This document shows positions 53,401 through 64,000 of a stretch of 64,000 nucleotides of DNA, piece after piece. A program made the position numbers and the translations under genes. The stretch spans positions 20,615,001-20,679,000 of the forward strand of contig NC_061781.1 of the NCBI RefSeq assembly GCF_022458985.1, given 5' to 3'. The notes beneath the pieces are model-generated. The model made no database searches. It saw only the letters and a program-made list of their open reading frames with translations, and was not told the origin of the DNA. The stretch's first letter is position 1, and every line of letters begins with the position of its first letter. This DNA is from Mugil cephalus (lineage: Eukaryota; Chordata; Actinopteri; Mugiliformes; Mugilidae).

Positions 53401-56400
53401 AAAATGTGGAGAATTAGAGTTATCCTAAAAAAAAAAAAAAAAAAAGGGATTGTTTCTAAAACAGACTTAAATCAGACTTACCTCTGTTCTGAGGCCGATA
53501 AAAGGCATGTTGGTGTCACACATCGCTACTAGGTGCGCCAGCTCTTTGTTGAAGGCACACATTTCCCCCGACCGCTTGGGCTTCTTTGGCTCTGGTTCCC
53601 CTTGGTCTCCAGAAATCTACATAACGCACATAAATTTTTTGTTTAGCGAAGCCTTGTCACACATGAGGAAGATGAATAAGGAGGTATCATAACGGCAACA
53701 GGGCCGACACAAGCGGTAGTAACCAGACTGAAAAGCAACGCAGATTTGGGCGCTACATTTCGGTGCCAATGAATTTTTAACTGAAGTGAACCTTCAAAAT
53801 GCCTAAGGCCAAACGGTGAAAGATTTTTCTGTACTTCACCTCATAAGATGCAGACTCTGCAATCTGCAACAAGTGCTGGAAGGCGATATTGTGCAGGGGA
53901 GGTAACACCTCGAATTTGATTAAATATAGCATTTTTTTTTTTAAAAGCTGAGAAATGTACCATATTTAATAGCCTGAGATCCCAAGTCATTGTTTTTATC
54001 ATGATAATTATGACACTTTGCTGTGAATTTTATTTTAAATTGGTTAATTTATTAAGCACCACATCGCTTTGGCTCCAGCATCGGATAAAGTCTTGACCAT
54101 ATCCGTCCTTTTTCTTCCTTAAAGAAGCAAATTCATACTTTATACTCCACTAAAATCTGGAAACTATTCATGTCTGTTTGAGGAAAGATATTTTGAGGAT
54201 TCACTACCTTCCTCTTAGTCCCGGGTCGGGCCCCTCTCCCTGTGGTCGTGTCCTGGACAAGGTGTTCTAGGTTGGGCTTGAAATGCTGCAGAAGTTGTGC
54301 GCACATGGGTCCGTCCTCTCCTTCCAACTGTGTCACTGACAGGAAAGAGTACTTGTACTGCAACGCTGTGGGACTGCTAGGCACTTCGAGCATTTCCACC
54401 ACCTACAAACGATTAAAGAGAGGAACGATAAAGGGCGGAAAACAATTTAAAAAAGTAATCTACCGCGACTTTAAAGTCTGTCGCGTTACTCTCAGCAGGG
54501 CGCTGGCAGAGAAACTCACAATGTAGTACTGTGGCAGACGCGTGAGCTTGATGAAGAGTTTGTGTTTGGACAGGTTGCCGATGGGGTGGGAAGCAGAGTT
54601 GGAGAGGTGAAGGACGTCGGTGCACACGGTGGGGAGGTGTTTGACTGACTGTCGACTCCGCTGCTCCCCCAACCAGAACCTGATCAGAGAGAAACAAAGA
54701 AGCCAGAAGCCTCTTCAGCTCGAGTTCACGGCTCATGCTCATAAACATTGCTCTGACACTGACACTAGTGTGAGACTCTTACAGCTCGAGCAATTCATCT
54801 CAACACCCATCAACCCACATGCTCGGCTGAGTGTCGCCGCTGGCTGCGATTAGTCCGTTATGACAAGCTCGAAAGCAGGCGTCACACACTTAACCGTCCG
54901 CTGCTGTAATCTACTGAATTACTTCTGCCCCCGTCTATGCACAGATATATTTTTGTGTTCGTGTTTATTGGAGGTGGACTCACTTTAGCTGTTGAAGCCA
55001 AGATATGATGCGCTTCATGTCATCGTTGATGGTCTTTTCAATGTCATCCAGCATGGACTGATCTATAGAGAGAACACACAGAGCTCAATACAAGCAGGAA
55101 TTTCAATCAAAGCTCTCATATAAACACAAAAAACAAAAAAAAAAAAGTCACAGTTATGACATAATATTTGCTGCTGCTTACCTAATCCATACAGCATAGG
55201 TTGAAACATGCCAGAGTGCAGGTCTACGAAAATGTGTAGGCACTCTGAGCGTCCGCAGGGCTCCAGTATCGGAATAACAAGTGTGGGTAAAGCAGTCTCG
55301 ATGAACGCTGGAATAAATGACAACGCAATTAACGTATGTGAACAAATGAATGAAACAAATTAATGTCAGTGATTTCAATCAGTGCGTTTACATGCACAGT
55401 TTATTCGAACTTTCTGAATGCGGCCCTTGTCCCAGTTTATATCCAGCGGAGAAAATCGAATAACTGACAGAAACATGTCCTCCTCCTCCTCCACACTAGG
55501 TGGCGATATCTGTCTTTTCAGTGGGTTCATACGGCCCCCTTTCCGGTTGAGCTATTACATCATATAATAAATAAGAGTTGTTCATGCTGGCATTTCAACA
55601 ACAAGACTTAATGTGTGTGCTACTTATGGTGCAGATAAGATGGTGCTATCCCTCAGGTGGTTCTTCTACCGCCTCTGTTTATGGCTTTCTTGGATGTTTT
55701 TGTTGATTTGTTGATGTTTTTCTTTGATGTTTTGTTTAGTTGGGGCATGCGCACGCGTGTTATCCAGTTATAGTCCAATTAGGGCGTATACATGTCAGAG
55801 AAAATCAATTTCCATTTGCGTAATCTGGGCGTCTTGATTGGATAAGGAGAAGTCTGATTTTAGTCGGAGTAATGTGTTTACATGCACTTAAGTTGTCAAA
55901 GTCAGATTAAGGCAATAATTTGTTGTTTCTCACATGCATGTAAACGCACTGACTGATACAAAAGAAAAGCTCATACGTACAGTTGTCACTGGGATTGTTT
56001 GTCTTTAAAATGGCCTTCAGTTCCTGCAGCTTCTGATGGGACCGGGCATGAACACTGTCAATCAAAAGTTTCTCTACTGACAGGTGGTCGATCTAAAAAA
56101 AAGTAGTGAGACAAAGGGAATGTTATTAAACCTGTATGGCAAGATAAACAGGCCCCGGCCTAAACAAATTTAATTTATCATGTGCACTTCACCTTCATAG
56201 CTCTCTCCATTAACTTAGAGTCACAGGCAGGAAGAGGAGGCTCATGAGATATTTGTAATGGCTTCGATCCATCCGATTCATCAATCTTGATGGTGACTTT
56301 ATGTACTGATGCCGTACCCGTTTTCCTCCCCAAAACTTGTTGGCTGGAGAAACAAACACATTAAAGACATTAAATTATACATACTTCTTTTTAAGAACAC

Positions 56401-59400
56401 ATAAGGGAGAACAGCTGATGAAGCCTTACTTCCAGACAGTGAGCGTGAGGTATTTTGCAGGAACATATCTCTCTTCTTGCACCAGGTCTCCCCAGCGCTC
56501 TCTGATCAGCATCAGTGTCTGAGAGTGGAGCACCTCCAGTTGCAGTGACAGACAAAAGGAGTCTGGAAACAATGTAGTTAAACAAAAAAAAACGCCGTGT
56601 GGGGAAAACACCGGTCCAGGTGGACGAGATGGTAAAGTATGATAAACATCTTCCCATTAGCATTCGAAACACACTTGCACACATATCCTCAAGACACGCG
56701 GCATTGGTAAAAGGGGTGTTTGTGCCTCACACAGACTGCTCTTTGACATGGCAGTGGGGGGAAAAGGAGAGCAGAGACGTACTGATTAGCATTGTGATTA
56801 GCACAGTTGTGTGCTCAGCTCGCATGCTTGATTAAGGACTTTGATGATAGCGTGAATGCTAACAAGCAGTTAACAGCACATTTTACCCAAGACTCGTGAG
56901 TTACAAGTCTCTCAATTGCAAATTACTGCCTGGTGGAAAAAAATAAATGTTGCTTCTCTGCCTTTTTATCTTGCATTTTGTAGAAAATGTTTTTTTACTA
57001 CAATATCAATGAATGTTGAAGCATCTCTACGATACCTCGCATGATCTGGATGACTGGCTGAAGGAAGAACAGCACTTCCTTTTCCTTGTAATTAACAAAA
57101 GGTTGTTGTGTTGTTTCAGAATTAATGAAGGGGGGGCTGAGAAGGGTGTGATTCTGCAGCTGTGTTTCTCATTGGAATGCTGCACTTGTCGGCTTGACCG
57201 GTCAATACTCTATATGCTCAAACTCACACTCCCATCCTACTGCAGTGGTTCAGAGCAGACTGGGACAAAAGCCAAAAAGACACCCAAAAAAAAAAGAAAT
57301 TCCTGCATGCACGGATCAACAAAAACTAAGAAAGGATACGCAAGCAGTTGTACATGTCCTGCAGGGGCTTTTCATCTGCACAGAGACGTGCTTGGACCAA
57401 TTCGTGGATGAAGTTCACCTGCAAACTGTGGACCAAGGCTCGGCCGTCTGTTCACACAGAGTGGGATGGGGTGGAGGAGGGGATACACCATGGGGACGGG
57501 GTGACAGAAAGACAAATCGATGGAGAGAGAAAGGGAAACGCATTAGCAATTAAGTAAACTCTTGATCATCTTGGAAATTTCACCCACTATAAAGTAAAGC
57601 TAAGCTGGATGAGTGGAGGCCTCACCTCCAGTTTCTTTATCCTCCACCAGAATCTCCAGCTTGAGCAGCCTCCAGGGAATATCGGGGTCATCTCCCATCA
57701 CGGTCAACGTGGCCTCAAACTCTCCTTCCACGCGAAACTTTACACGTCCATTAGCTACACACAAGCAAGCAAAAGGTAATCATAAGATTGTCTCAACTGA
57801 GGTGAAACCAAAATATGCAACACAAACTAACTGCTTACCAACGGTGAGATTTGCAAGCTGTGGCGGTAAGTCTGTCGTGACGAGGCGGTGTCGCAAGATC
57901 TGGTTGAGCTGGCTCAGGGTGGTCTGCTTCTCAGCCTTCGTAATGGGGTCTGGAGGAATTATCTTATCCTAGACGAGTTCACATACCAAACAGACAAAGG
58001 AGAACATTTTACATCTTGTTTCCATATGAAATGATTGTTAGCAGGCAGCGAAGGAGGTTTGAGACTCACCCGTATGCATGTGGGCAAGCGAGGGTACGAC
58101 CCCGTAGTGAGGACGTCGATGGCGAAGGGGATGGCGAAGCTGGGCAAACGAGCGTGTACCAGGGCATCTCTGGCCAGCGACGCCAGCCTGTCGGCGGTAT
58201 CCACAAACAAGATGGTCTGCTGGTCCAGAAAGCTAGAGATCATCTGTTACCATGGATACAACAGAGGAGAGGGGAGGATGAGTTGATTTCAGAGACAAGG
58301 AGCCGATTGCACCAAAACATCCAGCCTTGTGATAAATATTTCTACTAGTTGGACTAAAACTACACCAAGCTACGCTAGCAATTATGCTACGGTTACCAAC
58401 TTTACACTAGAGGAAAAATATTGCAGAGCCTAAGAATGAAAGATTAAATTACTCTGGCTGTGAAGAGAGAAAATGAGTGAACTTTATGCACCGTCACTAC
58501 GTATTATGTCAGCGAGTCGTGCCTCCTCACACATTTTTGGCAGAGTAAGACGTGTGCAGAGGATTTGTGTGTTCGCTCATCACACCTAAATGCTTATAGT
58601 TAAATCTATTGTCTCAATGAGTTTACTTCCATCATTTAGTCTCAGACACAAATGGTGAAACAAGCACCCCGTGTAGGGCTTAAAACACATTTTATGTGTA
58701 AATCCACAGAACCAGTAATACCAGTAAATAACAAACACAACTCACCGCACACTTCTCAACTTTGCCTGCATTGCTTGCCCACTTCACCAGCGCTAGGAGG
58801 CGGACAAACAGCTGCCTGGTGCGACTTGCAAACTGAACGATCTCAATTTTCCTAGAAAAGGAAACAAGAGACAAAGGTTAAAATAACTGTGTTTTAAACA
58901 ATGACTTGACTCAACGAGTGGCAAACTGAGCGAGGGGATAAATAAGAATGAATGAATGAATGAAATCTGAAAGAGGCGTACCTTTCCATGTCCGTTTTTC
59001 TGGGAAGACTGGAAGAAAATATTAAATATATGATTATTATAATGTACAACATTTTGGCAGAAGCAGGACCACAAATCTTTGATGTTGAGACATATTGTCA
59101 GGTGTTGTTTGCCTGTGCCACTTACATGTTTAAAGGTGAATATGAATAGCAACTCGACAACCCAAACTTAAAATGTGTATTTGAGAGTCTGGATTAAGAG
59201 CAAGATTTCAGCCCCATTAAGTTACGTGAACGTTTTTCTTCTCTTTAAAGCCAATCATCTACGTATTGAACTCAATATTTGATGCTTTAATAAGTTTTCT
59301 AAACGTATACTTCAAGTAATCCATTGTCTTAACTTGTTATGAGTTTTGTCAGTGTTCATTTAATTTGCATCTTTAAGTTGAGAGTTGGAAAAAAAAAACT

Positions 59401-60141
59401 TGTGGGGAGGAAGAGGAAAGATGATGTGGTTTGAATGTCTGTAACATGGCTATATGTTTGAAACAAGGCTGTCCAAAAGAGGATTAAACCACGGTATTAT
59501 TACAACTTCAGCAACAACATTGACACCACAATGGATCGAGTTTTCATTTCCTTCTCTACATAAAAACAACTGTTACATTTTTGACAAGATGTGAGTTTAC
59601 ATAAAGTTTTAAACGTGCCATTAGTCATCAAGACGAAAAATTGTACATAAAAACATCAGTGCTCTCAACTCAAAATGAAAGTTGATGTGAATACAGATAA
59701 ACTGATTAACTTTGAAAGTGAAGCTGAAACAGTGAGAAGCTCATTTGACAAGATAAAACGAGTTTTCTTCAATGGATAATGAATGTATTTTAAATGGTTG
59801 TTGTTTTAAATAGAAGATTCCTTCAGGTTGAGTTTACTCACATGTTTGGAGGCAGCAGGTGAACTCTGGTTTCTAAGTTTTACAGACTTCAAATGTTTTA
59901 CAGTGTTATGTGGTGAGTTGACCAAGGCTACAGACAGTTAGCTTTGAGGCCTAGCTGTTACTTACAGTTCTGCCAGCAGGGTAATTTCATGGTAGGTCCT
60001 TTGGAGAAGAAACTCAATAAGCAGGCTGAGTCGGACCCCTTGCGTGGCCGGGGCTCCCGGTGGCGGTGGCTGTGGACCCGAGACAACCGGACCCCCGAGT
60101 GGGACGAGTTGTCCATCTGAGCCGATCTGCACCGGAGCCAT
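46654..60141 (-). CDS. med14: Mediator complex subunit 14 (MED14), 29 coding exons, complete
   Basis: MED14 is the scaffold that joins the head, middle and tail of the nuclear Mediator complex, which links activators to RNA polymerase II. Exons from 5' to 3': 59966-60141, 58982-59008, 58746-58851, 58070-58243, 57839-57968, 57626-57754, 57340-57447, 56430-56562, 56193-56343, 55981-56092, 55182-55307, 54984-55062, 54520-54679, 54208-54402, 53482-53616, 53304-53380, 53057-53217, 52817-52963, 52414-52658, 50810-51079, 49961-50192, 49318-49440, 48930-49106, 48591-48829, 48326-48505, 48121-48228, 47807-47932, 46823-47012, 46654-46727. They close in frame to 1429 residues; the human protein is 1454. 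Two nuclear-receptor LxxLL motifs are present: LAELL at 56-60 and LHVLL at 1157-1161. The N-terminal MED14 domain has [21 protein letters not shown] Pro/Ser-rich stretch of repeated SP pairs spans about 970-1140, as in relatives. The C-terminus ends in MANLTLPPG. The start ATG follows no other in-frame ATG and matches the family's MAPVQ start. Intron 7 has U12 signals. Confidence 0.97.
47418..47449. repeat. (CTA)n trinucleotide repeat
   Basis: Ten or so CTA units lie in the med14 intron between exons 46823-47012 and 47807-47932. Confidence 0.9.
49500..49555. repeat. Imperfect (CA)n microsatellite
   Basis: CA units with ACGC and ACTC interruptions lie in the med14 intron just upstream (on its strand) of exon 49318-49440. 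Confidence 0.85.
51565..52350 (+). mobile_element. 3' end of a non-LTR retrotransposon (LINE), copy 2
   Basis: This stretch in the med14 intron between exons 50810-51079 and 52414-52658 matches copy 1 at 36850-37490 almost throughout. The plus-strand frame from 52024 to 52218 reads a terminal ORF2-like tail with [20 protein letters not shown] and [13 protein letters not shown], then stops. It is inserted opposite to med14 transcription. Both copies are 5'-truncated, as is usual for LINEs. Confidence 0.7.
55380..55951. mobile_element. 572-base MITE with perfect 17-base inverted ends
   Basis: CAGTGCGTTTACATGCA at 55380-55396 and its exact reverse complement at 55935-55951 bound the element. 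Further words such as GTGTTTACATGCAC lie near the right end. It has no open frame of note. It fills most of the med14 intron between exons 55182-55307 and 55981-56092, and ends only 29 bases from the latter's donor. Confidence 0.85.
56563..57339 (-). other. Minor-class (U12-type) intron of med14
   Basis: The donor after exon 57340-57447 reads GTATCCTTT on the coding strand, the standard 5' splice signal of the minor spliceosome. The acceptor side has TGTTTAACTAC about 15 bases before the AG of exon 56430-56562, which fits a U12 branch site at the expected distance, and no long polypyrimidine tract follows it. The intron is phase 1, splitting a His codon. Confidence 0.8.
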
Positions 60142-60443
60142 TTTACAATGAGGCTAGTTAGCTTAGCTGCTTAGCAACACCCAATGCTACAAAAAACGGT
60201 TGCAGTTGTGGTCGCTAACTCCTTGCGAAGAGATTTCTCTCGCAGTTTCACAACATTTCTTTCGCGAAAACGGTTTATCCGCACGGACTTTGCTTCCCTA
60301 ATTAATAGAAAACTCTGCAAATACTCAAAATTTGGTAACTCATTACGGAGGAGGCTCAACGCCGCTAAGCCGCCATCTTTGCTGTCGGGAATGATTATTA
60401 CTATGGATGTGCGTATCGATGCAGAAATATCGATACTTTCGAA

Positions 60444-61044
60444 CTAGAGGTGTGTTTTTTAGAATCGATCTTCACATCAAAATATCGATACCAAGTCCGC
60501 TTTCACATGAAAAAACTAATACTTTTATGACACCGAATCTCCAATCATTAAAAAAAGTAAAACATCTGAGACAGATCGCTATGATGGAGCCTTTACATTC
60601 AGAGAGGCAAGCAACACACAGGTATATGGTGAAAATACATCACAGGCGTACGCACGTAGATAATGTCAAAATGCTGTTGTTTCTTAACAAAAACATATAA
60701 ATGGGAAATGATAGACAATATAGAATGCGGCTTTTGTTGTCAAAGTTCAAGTTCTGTCAAGTTGTAACGTGAAAACCGCTCTGTCTGGGTCCAAAAAGTT
60801 TATATTATATAAAATTACATCAAAGTCAGAGCAACTGTTCTTATTAAGTTAAGTTATGTTAAATTCTTATATAGATACAATACATTGTCATAATTACATT
60901 CACAAATGATTATTGTAAAAGTCATTTTCATATACACAAGTAGCTATCTAAAAGTATCGATATTTGTACATGTATCGGGATATTATCCGTGGTGTTGCTT
61001 GGTATCGGACCGAAAGTAAAAACCGTGGTATCGCGCGACCCCTA
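60444..61044. mobile_element. hAT-like MITE with ATCGAT-rich ends
   Basis: The left end CTAGAGGTGTG and the right end GCGCGACCCCTAG (reverse complement CTAGGGGTCGCGC) are imperfect inverted repeats. Words such as ATCGAT, TATCGATA and GGTATCG are spread near both ends, as in short hAT elements of vertebrates. The sequence just left of it (60404-60443) also carries ATCGAT words, so two copies may be nested. Family placement is tentative. Confidence 0.6.
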
Positions 61045-62749
61045 GTAAATGCGGTTTGAAGGAAAACCCCGACAAGATCTCAGAGGAGCGAGAGTCACCA
61101 ATTTCTGTCAGCTGCTGCGTTTCCGTAGAGCCAAACTATTTGTTCACTGTCAGGTTCAAGTTAAGGTAAAGAGTGCGCAGTAAACAGGAGCCATAAAAAT
61201 AAGACACAAGGATAACACAATAATGACAACAACTAGTGCAAGAATCAGTGAGTAAATACTAAACATGAATGGTCTAAGTAAAATAATACTTTGTAGAATA
61301 TATATAGTAAATATATATATACATCTTATTCACAATTACACATGAAAATATAATGTGTGTATGTTTACAGGCTTAACTTTGCTTGTAGTGAAGTTAATTG
61401 CCTGGTAGTACTTCACAGGAAAGATGTTTATGAATAAACAATTGTAAAAAATGTGCAGTAACTATATATTTAAAATGCACCACCAGCCACAGTTTGTGAT
61501 TCTACCATTTAGAACTAAGTTATACAACTAATATTTGCATTAAATCGTGTATAGGAGGCACTTTAAAATCAAGACACACCTTTATTAAAGGGTTAGGAGG
61601 TCAGAATATATGATTAACTTTAGTTTCTCTCATTCATTTACTACAATTCCCAAACTAGCCCCGAATCAAATTTATTGCCTCCTTATCTAAACAGGTTAAA
61701 TGAACGTCATTTATATTACTTGTTATTTGCACAGTCGGGAGCTGCAATGTAATTTCGTCGCCGCTGTTCCTGTACATTAACCATGTGATAAATGGTTTGG
61801 ACTTTGCATCTTTGAAAAAAACTTTGTATGCTCACACATACAAGGTGTATGTCTTAGCGTTCGATAAACACATTAAGAGAAAAGAGACGATATAAAATAT
61901 CCAATAAATATATCATAAGTGTGGTTCTAAATAGCAACATAAGCATACAAATTGTGTGTTGAAGTGCAAAAAAACAAACAAAAAGAGCCACAAATGTCTG
62001 AAATATCGATTAAGGGACAGAATGTAGAGGCTATAATCCAGGAAAAGTGTGTTGATGTAACAGATAGACACTGTGTGTGTGGCTGTATGTTAACCTCCCT
62101 CTGAGTAGGAGCCCTTCTGCGAAACAGCCTTTATTAAATGTGCATTTCAATTTAAACAGGAAGCTCCTACTTCAGACCAAGGCAAACCACAATCAGGCGA
62201 TAAAGAACATCTACAGGCCGGGAGGAGGAGCCACATGCCTTCTGCACTGGATTCCTCAGTTTCTCTTTGCCTCGTTTTTTTGCTGTCTCACCAAAGGAGT
62301 ATGTCTGGAGACGTGGGCTGATCTTCTCTTCCCGATCAACATTTCCTTTCAGCCTTCGCTGAAAAGGCTCCACTGGAAGCACCACTAAAATGTTTCACGC
62401 GAGATTAAATTTAACGCACTGAGATTCGGTTTCCTCTAGTTTCTAATTTTCGTAGTCGCCTATTGAGCAACAGAGTAATTAAAGTGCAAACTCTTTAAAT
62501 TGACGATGAATTAATAAAACCAATTATAAAACAATTATAAAAAACCTGTGAGGTGACCGCAGAAAACGGAAGGGAGCCGTACACAAACACCATGTGGCAT
62601 TTGAGATAACCATTGCTGGATTACCATTGTTACCAATGTGAGAAGTGGAATATCAAATAACACAATAAGTGTTGTGGAGTGCATCCTGCTCTATTGTGTC
62701 TAAATGTGGCTGTAATGTGGCCTATTATACAGCATATGGGTAAACTTTC

Positions 62750-63250
62750 TGCTGTTTATTATTTATGAATACACAGCAAATTTTGTGCTATGTCCCTGGA
62801 GTAAAGTACTCAAAACACAAACAGGGTGGAGAATATGGGGTCAGGGTTCTAGTGGTCTCCATACAAGTTAATTAGATTTTATTTTAACTGTATGTAAAAC
62901 AGTATAAATGTACCCTGAACACTACACTTTCTCATAAACGGCCTTTAGTTTACTGTTGGTGCAGCTTTAAGTGCAAGTGTGTACTTTCTTCTTCAAATAT
63001 ATCCTTACTTACATGAAGGTTTACTGTTGGGTCAACTCATTTGTATTTTATGAAATGAATACACAGCAAATGTGCGGCTTTATCCCTGGAGTAATGTAGA
63101 TAAAGCACAAAGTGGGTGGAAAAAATGGGGTCTGTCGGTGCTGAAATGTGAGATTGTGTTTGAATATGATTACTTGCTGCTTTTGGGTAAACAGATTTGT
63201 GTTTCATCAAATTAAAGCACATTAAATTTGAGGCTATACTCTTGGAACAA
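62750..63250. repeat. Degenerate direct repeats
   Basis: The phrase ATGAATACACAGCAAAT, followed by a CCCTGGAGTAA word and a GGGTGGA-AA-ATGGGGTC word, occurs near 62765-62855 and again at 63055-63135. A weaker third copy begins near 63190. The spacing is about 290 bases and then about 140 bases. Confidence 0.7.
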
Positions 63251-63500
63251 TGTTTGTTTATTTATTATTTGTTTTATTCATCACATACACAGTTAAAGGT
63301 ACAATGCGCAGTTAAGTGTATAATTATACCTGCAGCTAAAAAAAAAGCACATAAAGTAAATAAGGTAGCTCTTCTTCAGCCTCTCAGTCTTTGTTTATAA
63401 GTATGAAAGCTGTTTGAATAACGGCATTTTGTCAATTATTTATTTATAAATGAACATAATCAATTGTGACCACTGGGGGCAATTCTAGGAGCTTTAGGGC

Positions 63501-63827
63501 AAGGTCTTCAACAGGGGGTCCGTGACCCCTAGAGGTTCCACAGAGGCGCTGCAAGGGGGTCACAAAATCTTTGGTTGATTAGACATTTTTTATATCCATT
63601 TTTTTTTTCTAATTTCCCCCCACAACTTTTGTAACTTTTTAAATGCACATAATCCACCATATTTTAGTAAAGGGATCAGTGATAGCTTAATAATGAATGC
63701 AAAATGATGATAATAATAATGTATATTTATAAATAGCACTAGTTTAATATAGAACACATATTCTAGCCCTACTCAATCTCTCCATCAGTTTGGGGGTTCT
63801 TGGCCTGAAAAACACTGAAGACCCCTG
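63501..63827. mobile_element. CAGGGGTCTTCA-type MITE, most complete copy
   Basis: The right end (GGCCTGAAAAACACTGAAGACCCCTG) and the left end (AAGGTCTTCAACAGGGGGTC) are imperfect inverted repeats. Related pieces lie at 16444-16625 and 43190-43309. It has no coding frame. The ends resemble those of hAT-related short elements. Confidence 0.75.
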
Positions 63828-63880
63828 ATTTTAGGAGGTGCTTTAATGTCAAACTACTACATCACAAAGCTATCATTTGG

Positions 63881-63885
63881 TTTAA

Positions 63886-63949
<64 letters not shown>

Positions 63950-63950
63950 A
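63881..63950. repeat. (AAAG)n microsatellite
   Basis: Seventeen or so nearly perfect AAAG units directly follow the MITE at 63501-63827. Confidence 0.95.
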
Positions 63951-64000
63951 AATAAATCGTATTTAAATGAGAAGATGAAGCAGGAATAAATGCAAAATAA

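Larger units (their letters stand above)
60142..64000. other. Upstream flank of med14, repeat-rich, no gene recognised
   Basis: The first 250 bases should hold the med14 promoter and 5' UTR; a reversed CCAAT-like word is near 60181 but no TATA box. Beyond it lie a hAT-like element (60444-61044), degenerate direct repeats (62750-63250), a MITE (63501-63827) and a tetranucleotide tract. The stretch 62160-62390 is open on both strands but shows no family motif I can name. Confidence 0.6.

Noticed and set aside
57013..57553. Plus-strand open frames of 119-132 codons
   Set aside because: They are opposite to med14 exon 57340-57447 and its introns and show no family features.
62077..62388. 103-codon plus-strand frame, also open on the minus strand
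   Set aside because: Both strands are open over the same stretch and neither has a recognisable domain. It may be repeat-derived, but nothing supports a gene.

Overview
The window is nuclear DNA of a vertebrate, most likely a teleost fish. Genes are split into many short exons with GT-AG introns, coding density is low, microsatellites are common, and many copies of short DNA transposons of types familiar from ray-finned fish lie in introns and spacers. The protein-coding exons read as close relatives of vertebrate families. No operons, plasmid or phage parts, CRISPR arrays, rRNAs or tRNAs were seen.

Layout. 1-5977 holds no gene I can support. 5978-18681 (+) is a 13-exon gene for a B''-type regulatory subunit of protein phosphatase 2A, ppp2r3b-like. 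21274-38446 (-) is a 30-exon gene for the meiotic cohesin subunit STAG3; it converges tail to tail with ppp2r3b. 40654-44258 (-) is an 8-exon gene for a 261-residue, probably helical protein that I cannot name. 46654-60141 (-) is a 29-exon gene for Mediator subunit MED14, reconstructed from start to stop (1429 residues). 60142-64000 holds repeats only.

Exon joins were checked by carrying the reading-frame phase through every splice site. All four genes close in frame from ATG to stop. This exposed three probable GC-AG introns (one in ppp2r3b, two in stag3), one intron in med14 with the signals of the minor (U12) spliceosome, a (CCA)n tract that runs across an exon-intron boundary of stag3, and a 72-base stop-free pseudo-exon in stag3.

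The genes do not form one pathway. PPP2R3B directs PP2A to substrates in a calcium-dependent way, STAG3 holds meiotic chromosome axes together, and MED14 is the backbone of the Mediator complex. I found no convincing new biological system. The points most worth checking are the unnamed conserved gene, the non-canonical introns, the inverted repeat pair around ppp2r3b exons 2-3, and several repeat families with visible terminal inverted repeats.
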